A DNA stretch of 64,000 nt from DATNPX01 sp036702975 (lineage in GTDB: Bacteria > Cyanobacteriota > Vampirovibrionia > Obscuribacterales > Obscuribacteraceae): contig DATNPX010000043.1 of assembly GCA_036702975.1 (NCBI GenBank), positions 124,001 through 188,000 of the forward strand, given 5' to 3'. The notes under the pieces are model-generated. The model searched no databases. It worked only from the letters and a program-made list of their open reading frames with translations, and had not been told where the DNA came from. Of this stretch, positions 18,542-27,841 are shown in pieces (within the stretch, counting starts at the first letter, position 1; each line of letters starts with the position of its first letter). The translations under genes were made by a program, and so were the position numbers.

Positions 18542-18793
18542 TGCTTAACATTGAGAGAGACGCCAGGAGCACAGAAAATATTACCAGTCAACTACCCAAC
18601 TGTGGCGCTTTACTTCTGACGTCTGTGCATGCTGATCCGCGAGTCTCGCTCCTCCAAATGATTTGCAGGTAAATTAAGAAAGTCTTGTATCGCCTGACAA
18701 CGGCACCATTTTTTGCTGACTGTTACGACCGTGTTTTCGGTTAGACTCGTAGGTATTGATTCATTGATAGTCGGGCAAAAGTTTGAGGTGGCT

Positions 18794-19534
18794 GTGGCGA
18801 AAAAGACTGTGACCCTTGATGATTTCGAGGGTTTTTCGAGCAAGGGTTTGAATTTTCTGAGAGACCTCAAGAAAAATAATGAACGAGAGTGGTTCCAGGC
18901 TCGCCGCGATGTTTACGAGACAGAGCTCAAGCTGCCGGTCGCAAAGTTAATTGTCGCAGTCGCTGAGGAGCTTGCCGCTAACAAGTTGAAACTAACTGGT
19001 GACCCGAAGACATCGCTCTTCCGACTCAATCGCGATGTGCGCTTTTCTCGCGACAAGAGCCCTTATAAGACTCATCTTGGTATTGTGTTCAGCCCTGACG
19101 GTCGGAAAAATTCGAATGGACTGCTCTATATTCACATCGATCCTGCAAAATCCTTTTGGGCAACTGGATTTTATTATCCTGAGCAACAGGCATTGGATGC
19201 GCTTCGTCAGCGCATTGCCACCAAGCCTCAACAAATTCGAGAGACTCTAAAGAAGTTGGCAAAATGCGGACTAGAACTATCCGAAGACAGTTCTGCCTTG
19301 AAGCGTTTGCCGCGTGGATTCGAGAAGGTAGAGGACGAAGACATTCAAGAGCTCGTCAAACAGAAATCGTATATTGTTGTGCGCGATATGGACAAATCAT
19401 GTTTGAAGAAACCAGACGAACTGATTGAAGGGACAATTCAGTTTGCAAAAGACTCTTACTCGTTGCTCGAATTCGGTTGGTCAGCTCTGGCTCCCAAGCC
19501 AAAGCAAAAGCGGCCGGATTTCGAGTGGGATTAG
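18794..19534 (+). CDS. DUF2461 family protein
   Basis: The sequence opens with FSSKGLNFLRDLKKNNEREWF, the N-terminal signature of DUF2461/TIGR02453 proteins (F-x-x-L-x-x-N-N-x-x-W-F). It continues with FRLNRDVRFSRDKSPYKTHLG and FYYPEQQAL, both typical for the family. The biochemical function is unknown. The GTG at 18794 has GAGG a few bases upstream and gives the usual family length; the open frame reaches back to 18713. The last four bases overlap the convergent stop of the TldE-like gene, a tail-to-tail overlap. Confidence 0.85.
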   Translation: MAKKTVTLDDFEGFSSKGLNFLRDLKKNNEREWFQARRDVYETELKLPVAKLIVAVAEELAANKLKLTGDPKTSLFRLNRDVRFSRDKSPYKTHLGIVFSPDGRKNSNGLLYIHIDPAKSFWATGFYYPEQQALDALRQRIATKPQQIRETLKKLAKCGLELSEDSSALKRLPRGFEKVEDEDIQELVKQKSYIVVRDMDKSCLKKPDELIEGTIQFAKDSYSLLEFGWSALAPKPKQKRPDFEWD

Positions 19535-21423
19535 TGCAGCGGGTTTACTGCTTTCTTGTCGAAGTAGGGATTTTTCAACATCATCGGCTTGTCACCTTCT
19601 TGCTGCGATTTTGTGATATCCATTTCCGACACTAAAATCGATGGGCAAACCAAAGAACTGCTCGTGGAATTGTTTGGCAGTCCAGCGGTCAGTACGAGGT
19701 GCGGACGTGTGTCATCACCAACTGCGACGATATCGCGCCACATGCGAGAGCTCAAGTGTTCGAACTTTGCGCCGCGCACCAGTTCTTCCTTGCCGGTGTC
19801 TACATCAACTTTGTACATTAAAGTTGGCGGTAAAAGCGAAACCTGACCGCTGCCGAAGCCTCCTCTCAGCGATTTGAATCCCGGTTCGCCGGCGTTGAAG
19901 TAGCGCAAATAGAGGCTGGTTATACGCCGTGCGATAAGCACGTACTTGAGACCATCTTCTTTACCCATTTTCATCAATTGTTCTTTCAAGGCAGACACAG
20001 GTTTGCTCTCAGTTGAAGTGATGAAAAGTATGCTGGGTGAAGCACCGCTGCCTCGCCAGTGTCCATTGCTCTCTTTGATGTAGCGGCTTGGCGTGCGTCC
20101 CGAGCATAGAGTTTTCAAGATTCCATTTTGCACTAACGTGACTTTGGCTCCTCTCACACCTTCGTCGTCGACTGCGTATCCACCTTTCAATTTTTCGCCC
20201 TTAAACTCTTTTGCTTGCGGATCGTCTACTACAGTGAAAGACGTTGGCAGGATCCGACGTCCGAGTTTTTCTTTCAGTCCGCCGCTGGAAAAACCTAAGG
20301 CACTCAGGCGTGAAATTCTTTCATTTGGATTCACCAAACTCGGTGACATGGATTGTGCAAAAAACTCTGCTGCGGCTTGTCCTTCAAACATAACGGGACC
20401 GCGATAGTCTTCAATCAGAGGGGCCTTGGAAAGGGCTGTGACTCTTTCAGCCAGACCGCGTGCCATTAATTTCAAATAGTTCGCATCCGGCAATCCTGCC
20501 GGCTCGTCAGTGCCAAAAAACTCGAAGTCGGCGACATCCATGCCATCGCTGGCCTGAGCACATGCGGTCATTCCGACGACCAAACCTTGGTCACCTTCTC
20601 TCGTAATACAACCTTCGTTGTTTGTGAACCAGCGGATCTGATTGCGGCTAAGAAGTGTGACTTCTGAATTGATCACTGTCTCAAATGACTTGAATATTGC
20701 GGAAATGTCGCGAATGTCATGCGTCCATTTGTCTTTGTCTATATCCAGTTGTGCGGTCGGTTTAATGCTGACTACAGGCGTTGCAGCAGCCATTGAATCT
20801 GGCAAGTCTGGAATCTTCTTCTCTCGCAAAAGAGCCCTTTTTGATTCGTAATTCTCGATTGCATGTTTGTAGGCGCTGTCGGTCTTCAGCCACAAGTCAT
20901 GTCGAATAGCGTCATAGTTGTTGTCCAAACTTGCGCTGCCAACACCTTCGTGATTGAAGCCAAAGCCGCTGCTGTCGCTGTCAAGCTTTCGATTGCCAAT
21001 ACGCAGGTCAATGTTTATCCATCGCTGGTGTGTCGAATCGCAACGGTCAAGTGCACCAAAAGAGCCATACACGTCGAAGCGTTCTTGATCTGTTGCGGCG
21101 TAGCTTGTGAAATATGGCGCTGGATGATCGCCCAGCCTCAATCTGCTTTGTGTTCTTTGCAGTTCATCTCGGAAGGCACGAAGGATGGCATCGTCTTGCA
21201 CCAATTTCGCTGTATCGGCTTGTGCAGTTGCAGTTGCGGTCGATGCGGTTGTCGTCGCTGAGACGGTTGAAGATGCCGAAGATACCGAAGATGCCGATGT
21301 CGCAGCATCAGTCTTTGTGGTATCGCTTGTGGTGTTTGCTAATGCATTTAGCTGTATCGCCGTTCCTACCAGTACCGAGATTGCCAGCGGAGTAGCAATT
21401 CGCAGTTGCTTGATTGCTCTCAT
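19531..21423 (-). CDS. Exported TldE/PmbA-like protein, non-catalytic partner (pair 1)
   Basis: A 630-residue TldD/TldE-family protein. A clear signal peptide is followed by a Ser/Thr/Ala-rich linker (about residues 33-70), then the family fold. The position equivalent to the zinc motif HExxxH reads EGQAAAEFFAQSM, so the metal ligands are absent, as expected for the TldE/PmbA subunit that pairs with a catalytic TldD. The late Cys-Gly motif seen in the catalytic partners is also missing. Its ATG overlaps the stop of the upstream TldD-like gene in an ATGA, which implies translational coupling. Canonical E. coli TldD/TldE is cytosolic and shorter, and processes peptides such as microcin B17 precursor; the export signal here is the odd feature. 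Confidence 0.8.
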   Translation of the reverse strand: MRAIKQLRIATPLAISVLVGTAIQLNALANTTSDTTKTDAATSASSVSSASSTVSATTTASTATATAQADTAKLVQDDAILRAFRDELQRTQSRLRLGDHPAPYFTSYAATDQERFDVYGSFGALDRCDSTHQRWINIDLRIGNRKLDSDSSGFGFNHEGVGSASLDNNYDAIRHDLWLKTDSAYKHAIENYESKRALLREKKIPDLPDSMAAATPVVSIKPTAQLDIDKDKWTHDIRDISAIFKSFETVINSEVTLLSRNQIRWFTNNEGCITREGDQGLVVGMTACAQASDGMDVADFEFFGTDEPAGLPDANYLKLMARGLAERVTALSKAPLIEDYRGPVMFEGQAAAEFFAQSMSPSLVNPNERISRLSALGFSSGGLKEKLGRRILPTSFTVVDDPQAKEFKGEKLKGGYAVDDEGVRGAKVTLVQNGILKTLCSGRTPSRYIKESNGHWRGSGASPSILFITSTESKPVSALKEQLMKMGKEDGLKYVLIARRITSLYLRYFNAGEPGFKSLRGGFGSGQVSLLPPTLMYKVDVDTGKEELVRGAKFEHLSSRMWRDIVAVGDDTRPHLVLTAGLPNNSTSSSLVCPSILVSEMDITKSQQEGDKPMMLKNPYFDKKAVNPLH

Positions 21424-23375
21424 TGCTTCGTTTCACTTCTTGATAGGGAATTGGTGCTTGTGCTAGAAGTGGCATTTATGCTGGCCTTCGCACTAGCGTT
21501 TGCTTCAGCGTTCTCGCCCGCGCCTGCTTTTGTACTTGCTGTATCGAACAATGGTGGTGGCAAGATTGGTGGCTTGCTTTGTTCCTTCCACTCCCTGGCA
21601 ATTTCTAGGCTTCTAACTAGTAAGCTCGGAGCCGACGCCGACACAGGCACCCAGCCAGATTCAGCACCACACACACCGTTAAATGTGTCCGGGTCATCCC
21701 CTGCACACATGATTGTTTCCAGCGAAGTCAAAGGCGTTCCGACAAGATTCACTCCGCGCAAGAGTTCATCCGGGCGTCCGTCAACCCAAACGCGCGTCAC
21801 TCTCAACGGGAGCAATTCGAACGATTGAGGCATGAACGTTTGAGTAATAGCAAAACCACCGGCGATTTCATCAAAGATTAGGCCGTATGGCTTACCTTGC
21901 TTCTTTGCTTCGTCGATCAGCATCTGGCGCAGATCAGAGTAAGGAACTTTTTTGCTTGATTCGACAATAAGGTTGCCCTGTCGCGCTACAGGCGACATGC
22001 CTGGCTGGGCTCGACTGTGCCCGTTGGAAGTTGTGAAATTGCTTATGGGTGAGCGCCCCATGAGGAAATTGCGCAACACTCCGTGGTCGACAATTGAAAC
22101 TTTCTGCGCCTCGGTACCCTCGTTATCGAAATGGTAATAACCAGCCAGAGTCTTACCATTCAGCTCGGTTAGACTCGGATCGTCGTACACGCTCACAAAA
22201 TCGGGCATGATTCTTTCGCCGATTTTTTTCGCGAATGTGCGGCCTTCCTCTTCGTCTTTTTGTCGATGACCTTCGACTCGATGTCCTAAAATCTCATGGA
22301 AGAAGACACCGGCTGCGCGATTGCGGATAATGGCCGGTCCGACATATGGTTCGGCAATGTGCGCATTCTTCAGTTCGATTACGGCTTTGGCTAGTTTGCG
22401 TATACGATCTTCCAGCGTTTTGTCGTCCGGCAGCTGTGCCGGATCGAGTACGTCGACGCTGTCGTAAAGGTTCACACGCATCCCGTCATCTGCCAGTGCG
22501 CTGGCGCTGGTGAAGACGCGGGCCTGGCGGTCACTTGTCTGAATAATCGAACCTTCGGTGTTGACGATGTATCGCTGCGTGCAGTCACCGTTCAGTTCAA
22601 CATCTGACGAAAGAATCTCGGGATATTCTTTGTAAATCGCTGAGAGCTTACGCAAACGATCTTCCCATGATTTCTTGTCGACCGGCAATGTCAGCGGTGT
22701 CTCCGTTTTTACCACTGCTTTTGCCAGTGTGAAATCGGCGGAGTTGTCTTCCTCGGAAACTTTGACTGCGTGGTTGGCAGTCACTTGGGCAAACTTGCGC
22801 TGAGCTGCCTTAAAGACCATGTCGGTGTCTAACCACAACGCTGTTCTGATTGCGTCTTCGTCATTATCGATGGAGAAATCTATGCCATTGGCATTGGAGA
22901 ACATTCTTTCAAATGTTGCTTCCATGTTTTCGCGCAACTTGTGTGTATTATCAATCTGCGGTGTGCCAACACGTGCTTCGATGTCCAGAGTGCGTCGGTG
23001 GCTTTGGTCGTTTTCGTTCAAGGCGCCGTAGCTTGCGCTCAATTTTATTTCGTCCACGTCATAGACACGGTAACTAAGGAAGTAAAGCGGGCTATCGCCT
23101 GCATCTTTTAGTTTGCTGAAGGAACGATCTAGTTCCTTTTTCATCGCTCGCGTCAGAACGGTTGCGCCCGGGGGAAAGCTTTGTGTCTCGGTCCCTGCAG
23201 CAGGTACGGCTTTGTGGGTCTTGTCTTTAGTTTTGGCTGCTAAGCAAGGAGGCGTTTGTAGCGAGTTAAGTGCCAATGAAAGCGCAACTACTGTCCACAG
23301 TGGAGCGCCAGCCAATCGCCCGCTTAAGAACGGCGACGGCCAATTGAAATTGAAAATTCCGGAATTTCGTGCCAT
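21420..23375 (-). CDS. Exported TldD-like metallopeptidase, catalytic subunit (pair 1)
   Basis: A 651-residue TldD-family protein. Residues about 25-47 form a hydrophobic export signal ending near PPCLAAK. The zinc motif is intact: HEILGH at residues 360-365 in GVFFHEILGHRVEGH, with the C-terminal CGAESGWVPV supplying the Cys that coordinates zinc in E. coli TldD. TldD/TldE heterodimers digest unfolded peptides threaded through a tunnel. Expected substrates here are extracytoplasmic peptides, by inference. It lies 64 bases after ppa on the same strand and overlaps the TldE-like gene by four bases, so ppa-tldD-tldE may be one transcript. The ATG lacks a clear Shine-Dalgarno, so the exact start is uncertain. 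Confidence 0.85.
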   Translation of the reverse strand: MARNSGIFNFNWPSPFLSGRLAGAPLWTVVALSLALNSLQTPPCLAAKTKDKTHKAVPAAGTETQSFPPGATVLTRAMKKELDRSFSKLKDAGDSPLYFLSYRVYDVDEIKLSASYGALNENDQSHRRTLDIEARVGTPQIDNTHKLRENMEATFERMFSNANGIDFSIDNDEDAIRTALWLDTDMVFKAAQRKFAQVTANHAVKVSEEDNSADFTLAKAVVKTETPLTLPVDKKSWEDRLRKLSAIYKEYPEILSSDVELNGDCTQRYIVNTEGSIIQTSDRQARVFTSASALADDGMRVNLYDSVDVLDPAQLPDDKTLEDRIRKLAKAVIELKNAHIAEPYVGPAIIRNRAAGVFFHEILGHRVEGHRQKDEEEGRTFAKKIGERIMPDFVSVYDDPSLTELNGKTLAGYYHFDNEGTEAQKVSIVDHGVLRNFLMGRSPISNFTTSNGHSRAQPGMSPVARQGNLIVESSKKVPYSDLRQMLIDEAKKQGKPYGLIFDEIAGGFAITQTFMPQSFELLPLRVTRVWVDGRPDELLRGVNLVGTPLTSLETIMCAGDDPDTFNGVCGAESGWVPVSASAPSLLVRSLEIAREWKEQSKPPILPPPLFDTASTKAGAGENAEANASAKASINATSSTSTNSLSRSETKQ

Positions 23376-23439
23376 TTAGGGATTCAAAACCAACATTGGC
23401 GGCGCTTTCGCCAACTCATACAGCATTAAGCATAAAGCA

Positions 23440-23988
23440 TCAGGGATACATTTTTCTCAATTCGCTTTCATGCGCGCTGTAAAGGGCAATGGCTTTTTCC
23501 ACTGCTGCATGCGCGTCTTGTGGTCCAAGAAAGCCTTCCACCGTGACTTTTTTCTTTTCTAAAATCTTGTAGTCTTCGAAGAATCTCCGCAGTGTGTTTA
23601 ATCTGTGCGCTGGCAGTTCATCGATTGAGTCGTAGTGGGCAAACTCCTGGTCATCATAATGAACCGCTACGACTTTATCGTCAGGATCGCCTTGGTCGGT
23701 CATCTTCATGAGCCCGATTGGCTTGGCTCGCATGATGCATAGCGGAACTACCGGCTCCTGTCCCAAAACCAGGATGTCGAGCGGATCTTTGTCATCGCAA
23801 TAGGTTTGCGGGATGAAACCATAGTTTGCCGGGTAATGTACAGCGCTGAACAGAGTTCGGTCGACCTTAATGAGTCCGCTCTTTTTGTCGAGTTCGTACT
23901 TGACGTTTGAACCCATCGGGACTTCGATAATTGCATTAAAAATGCGCGGCATATCTTCGCCGAGTTCGACATCGTGCCATGGATGCAT
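23440..23988 (-). CDS. ppa: Soluble inorganic pyrophosphatase
   Basis: A family I pyrophosphatase that hydrolyses PPi to two phosphates in the cytoplasm. At 182 residues it has the normal bacterial length. The PPase signature is intact: DKDPLDILVL with its metal-binding aspartates, plus EVPMGSNVKYELDK and YPANYGFIPQT around the active site. The ATG at 23988 is preceded by GGAAGGT. It sits between two TldD/TldE pairs, reading in the same direction as pair 1 and divergent from pair 2 with about 240 bases between. Nothing in the sequence ties its function to those neighbours. Confidence 0.97.
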   Translation of the reverse strand: MHPWHDVELGEDMPRIFNAIIEVPMGSNVKYELDKKSGLIKVDRTLFSAVHYPANYGFIPQTYCDDKDPLDILVLGQEPVVPLCIMRAKPIGLMKMTDQGDPDDKVVAVHYDDQEFAHYDSIDELPAHRLNTLRRFFEDYKILEKKKVTVEGFLGPQDAHAAVEKAIALYSAHESELRKMYP

Positions 23989-24230
23989 TGGTTGACCTTC
24001 CGATTTAGAGAGTCAAATGTTACTACGATTTGTGCTGCTACCAATTTTGGTGTCAAGAAAAGTTACTTCGAGGAGCGAGTTAGGCGGACCGCTGCATGAA
24101 TAGAATACAGTCAACCCGATTGACCTCCTCATGCTAATGCTTGGTAATATAAACTGTTACGCCGAACGGAGTGAGGATATCTCGGGTCGGTTGTTCTATT
24201 GTATTGGTGTGTGACAAAGAGGTCGATTTG

Positions 24231-25985
24231 GTGCCCGGTTTGGAACGTCGAGTTATGGCTGCGTTGGCAATCTGCTTTTGCTCGACAAAGGCTCTTGCCG
24301 TTCAGGAATCCGCGACTTCGCCTGCTAAGCCTGTTGATCCGGTCGTGCAGACAATGGAGTCTGAACTAAAGCGCAATTTCGGGCGGCTCAAATCAGCTGG
24401 AAAAGCGCCGCTCTATTTCCTCGCCTATCGACTCTACGACTGCAAGTGGGACACCATAACAGCCTCTAATGGCGGACTGACTGACGACATTGATGGTCAA
24501 TGTCGCATGTTGTCGGTTGATTTGCGGGTTGGCAGTGCTCACTTCGACAACACGCATTTTTTGCGGGGGAGGAATTCTACGTCACCTCATCAATATGAGA
24601 AGTCGTCTGAGAGTGACTCGATTCTTCCTAGTGCTGGTGCCGGAGTTCCATTGCAGCAGTGTCTGTGGTTGAAGACCGATGATGCATTTAAATCGGCGCA
24701 GCAGCGGTACTCGGAATTGTTGGCAAGCAACGATGTGCTTTCGGCTGAAGAAGATCGTTCTGACGATTTCTCGTTTCAACCGGCGCGCCACTACACGTCG
24801 CCAATTAGCCCGACAGAGTTTGATAGAGCTGAATGGACGGGACGCATTCGCAGATTGTCTGAAGTCTTCAACGAGCACCCTTCATTTTTACAGTCATCAT
24901 CAGTCACTTTAACGGTTGATCCCATCACTCGATATGTTGTGACGAGTGAAGGTTCGGAGATCGTGGAACAGCGTCGCAGTACTCATTTTTCCGTACAAGC
25001 AAATACGTTGACGAAAGACGGAATGACACTGAGTCTTTGGGATGCGGTCGAGTGCCCCGAGCCGAAAAACTTACCAGATGAGTCGACTCTGCGTAAGCGA
25101 GTCGAGAAGTTGGCTGAGACGTTAGAACAGTTGCGGCAGGCACCAGCGGCGGAGCCTTATGTCGGTCCGGCGATTCTTTCAGGAAGAGCAGCAGCAGTCT
25201 TCTATCATGAGACTTTTGGTCATCGGGTAGAGGCTGTACACGAGAAAAGCGAGAACGAAGGCAAGACCTTTGCCCGCAAAATAGGAACTTCTGTGATGCC
25301 GAGCTTTTTGACCGTCATCGATGATCCGACAAAGGCGAAGGCCCAGGGCGAGTTTCTAAATGGTCACTACTTGTACGATGACGAGGGCGTTCCAGCTCGC
25401 CCTGTTACTTTGGCAAAGAACGGTGTCTTGACTGGTTTTCTTTTGGGCCGGACGCTAGTACGAGGTTTTAACTCGTCTAACGGGCATGGACGTTCTTCGG
25501 CTGGTTGGAATCCGGTAGCTCGTCAGGGCAATCTCTTCGTGCTCGCGGACAAAAGCAAGCAGTTCTCTCCTAAAGAACTGCGTGCAATGCTGATTGCTGA
25601 AGCTAAGAAGCAGCACAAAGAATATGGTTTGTACTTTGACCAAATTGCCGGAGGTTCGACTTACACCGCCAGTGGTTCCGAGCAAACTTATTTCGTCAAT
25701 CCACTTGTGGTCTATAAAGTGTTTGTCGATGGGCGCCCTGACCAGCTGATACGAGGGGCTGAGATCGTGGGTACTCCACTTGCAGCACTGGAAAAAGTTC
25801 TCGCCGCCGGAAATGATCCTGCTGTTTTTAATGGCAAATGCGGTCGCGAATCTGGTCCCGTCCTGGTCTCTGGCGTCTCGCCAAGTCTGCTCTTGCAGTC
25901 AATTGAAGTTAAGCGAAAGGCGAAGACCTTTGAGCGTGCGCCAATTCTTCCTGAACCTGTTGCCCAGAAGAAGGTGGCGCCATGA
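24231..25985 (+). CDS. Exported TldD-like metallopeptidase, catalytic subunit (pair 2)
   Basis: A TldD-family protein of 584 residues from the GTG at 24231, which has AAGAGGT seven bases upstream; the frame is open back to a GTG at 24171. The chosen start gives a compact signal peptide (LERRVMAALAICFCSTKALA). The zinc motif is HETFGH at residues 326-331 and the C-terminal Cys is in FNGKCGRESGPVLVSG. Shared blocks with pair 1 are long (AEPYVGPAI, PVARQGNL, VDGRPDxLxRG, VGTPLxxLE), so the two are paralogues. The stop overlaps the start of the TldE-like gene by ATGA, the same layout as pair 1. Confidence 0.85.
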   Translation: MPGLERRVMAALAICFCSTKALAVQESATSPAKPVDPVVQTMESELKRNFGRLKSAGKAPLYFLAYRLYDCKWDTITASNGGLTDDIDGQCRMLSVDLRVGSAHFDNTHFLRGRNSTSPHQYEKSSESDSILPSAGAGVPLQQCLWLKTDDAFKSAQQRYSELLASNDVLSAEEDRSDDFSFQPARHYTSPISPTEFDRAEWTGRIRRLSEVFNEHPSFLQSSSVTLTVDPITRYVVTSEGSEIVEQRRSTHFSVQANTLTKDGMTLSLWDAVECPEPKNLPDESTLRKRVEKLAETLEQLRQAPAAEPYVGPAILSGRAAAVFYHETFGHRVEAVHEKSENEGKTFARKIGTSVMPSFLTVIDDPTKAKAQGEFLNGHYLYDDEGVPARPVTLAKNGVLTGFLLGRTLVRGFNSSNGHGRSSAGWNPVARQGNLFVLADKSKQFSPKELRAMLIAEAKKQHKEYGLYFDQIAGGSTYTASGSEQTYFVNPLVVYKVFVDGRPDQLIRGAEIVGTPLAALEKVLAAGNDPAVFNGKCGRESGPVLVSGVSPSLLLQSIEVKRKAKTFERAPILPEPVAQKKVAP

Positions 25986-27832
25986 AGTTGTTATCTCCCA
26001 TGTTTGCGCTGGCTCTGACGATTAGTCTGATTACATCCTCGATTTGTTCGGTTGCACTGGCAGCAGATGGCGAAGAAAAAAGTTCGCTTGGAGCCCAGAC
26101 TCAGACCCAGACCCAGGCTCAGATGCGGACCCCTGCTTCGTCGTCGTCAGCAGATACGCTCATTAAGGCCATGAGTGACGAAATGGTGCGCACGCTTAAG
26201 GATCTAAAGACAGAAGAGCATCCGACGCCGTATTTCATGTCATACATGATTAAAGAGGTCGATGAGGCTACCACATCGTCGTGTCTAGGTGCTAAGCCTA
26301 CGACCAACCGTGACCGCGAGCGACTTTTATTCCCGATAGTTCGGGTCGGCAACTACGATACCGACTCTTCCTATCCGTTGTCATCGCGCTCACCATACGT
26401 CATCAAAATGCCGCTCGATGATGATTATAATTCGGTGCGCCGCTACATCTGGTTGCACACAGACGTTGTCTATAAGTATGCGGTGCGAGCACTGGAATGG
26501 AAAAAGGCCTATCTCGCATCCAACTCCGTGCCCAATCGTTTAGCGGACATGTCGTCCCAGAAACCGACTGTGTCTCTGAATCCGGTGCGTCGTCTGTCGG
26601 ATGAGAACGAGAAATATTCAAGCACGATTCAACAGCTGTCAAAGTTGTTCGAGGACTATCCAACTTTGCAGAAGTCGAAGGTATCTCTGATTTCACGAGT
26701 AATAAATTACTGGTACGTAAACAGTGAAGGTGCGCGGGTGCGTGAGAGTCGCTCTCAGTATGTCGTTAAAATCTGGGCATCTGCACAAGCTTCTGATGGC
26801 ATGCCGGTTTCGGATACCGATGTGGCGGTGGCAACCGAGATCTCGGGGTTGCCCTCATTCGATGAATTGAAAAAGATGACGATTGCTCTTGCCCAACGCG
26901 TTGCGGATTTGCGCGTCGCCGCTAAAGGTGAGGATTATTGTGGTCCCATATTGTTCGAAGGTCAGGGAGCTGCAGAACTGTTCTCGCAAGTGATGGCACC
27001 AAATTTCGGTTTTGCCGAAGAATATTTGGGCTCGGAAGGATGGCGCAATCCCCTCAAAAACGGCATTGGGCGTAAAATTCTTCCAACCGGTATTTCTGTG
27101 GTTGACGACCCTTCGGCAAAGGATGAAAACGGCAGACCTTTGCCCGGCGACTATATGTTCGACGACGAGGGCGTCGTAGCCGATAAGGTGAAGATCGTTC
27201 AGGATGGCGTGCTCAAGAGCTTCTGTCAGAGCCGTCTACCTACGAGACACTCTAAACAGAGCAATGGACATTCGCTGGGTGGTCACGGAGTGCCAAGTGT
27301 ACTGGAAGTCATTTCTAGCAAGACAAATACGCCTGCCGAGATTAATCAGAGACTTGCCGAGCTGGCTAAAGAAGCAGGTCTAGACTACATAATGGTCGTT
27401 CCTCGAATCAAGGACGATTATGTTCTGGTCGAACATCCAACGACTTCCGGCTCTAAATCTCGCCCATATGCAACGCCATCGTATTCGGTGCGTCCGACTG
27501 ATCCTGTTACAGTCTACAAGCAATATCTTTCGGACGGTCATCGAGAACTTGTGCGAGGCCTCGAGTTTCGGTTTGTGTCATTACGGGCTTTTCGAGACAT
27601 TCAAGCAGTCGGCAATGATTCCAAACCATGGTTTGTCGAGCCCAACGACTGTATAACAAGAGCGCTTGTCACTCCATCATTCGTTGTTGGAGAGATAGAA
27701 CTTACTCCGGTTCCACCTGAGCATTCGACACCGCCTATAGTGTCAAGCCCGCTTCAAGGGATGGAATCTAAAAGCAACATTTCTAAATCTCCAGAGGCAC
27801 CACCGCTTCAAGTTCAACAACAAACCAATTAA
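25982..27832 (+). CDS. Exported TldE/PmbA-like protein, non-catalytic partner (pair 2)
   Basis: A 616-residue protein beginning with a textbook signal peptide (MKLLSPMFALALTISLITSS, cleavage after ALA) and a Gln/Thr-repeat linker (QTQTQTQAQ). The TldD/TldE fold follows, but the HExxxH position reads EGQGAAELFSQVM, so zinc ligands are absent, as in pair 1. Shared blocks with the pair 1 TldE-like protein include PILFEGQGAAE versus PVMFEGQAAAE and GRKILPTGISVVDDP versus GRRILPTSFTVVDDP. Its start overlaps the catalytic gene's stop by four bases. The C-terminal about 40 residues are Pro/Ser-rich and not conserved. It probably forms a heterodimer with the preceding product outside the cytoplasm. 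Confidence 0.8.
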   Translation: MKLLSPMFALALTISLITSSICSVALAADGEEKSSLGAQTQTQTQAQMRTPASSSSADTLIKAMSDEMVRTLKDLKTEEHPTPYFMSYMIKEVDEATTSSCLGAKPTTNRDRERLLFPIVRVGNYDTDSSYPLSSRSPYVIKMPLDDDYNSVRRYIWLHTDVVYKYAVRALEWKKAYLASNSVPNRLADMSSQKPTVSLNPVRRLSDENEKYSSTIQQLSKLFEDYPTLQKSKVSLISRVINYWYVNSEGARVRESRSQYVVKIWASAQASDGMPVSDTDVAVATEISGLPSFDELKKMTIALAQRVADLRVAAKGEDYCGPILFEGQGAAELFSQVMAPNFGFAEEYLGSEGWRNPLKNGIGRKILPTGISVVDDPSAKDENGRPLPGDYMFDDEGVVADKVKIVQDGVLKSFCQSRLPTRHSKQSNGHSLGGHGVPSVLEVISSKTNTPAEINQRLAELAKEAGLDYIMVVPRIKDDYVLVEHPTTSGSKSRPYATPSYSVRPTDPVTVYKQYLSDGHRELVRGLEFRFVSLRAFRDIQAVGNDSKPWFVEPNDCITRALVTPSFVVGEIELTPVPPEHSTPPIVSSPLQGMESKSNISKSPEAPPLQVQQQTN

Positions 27833-27841
27833 TCTTTTCCG

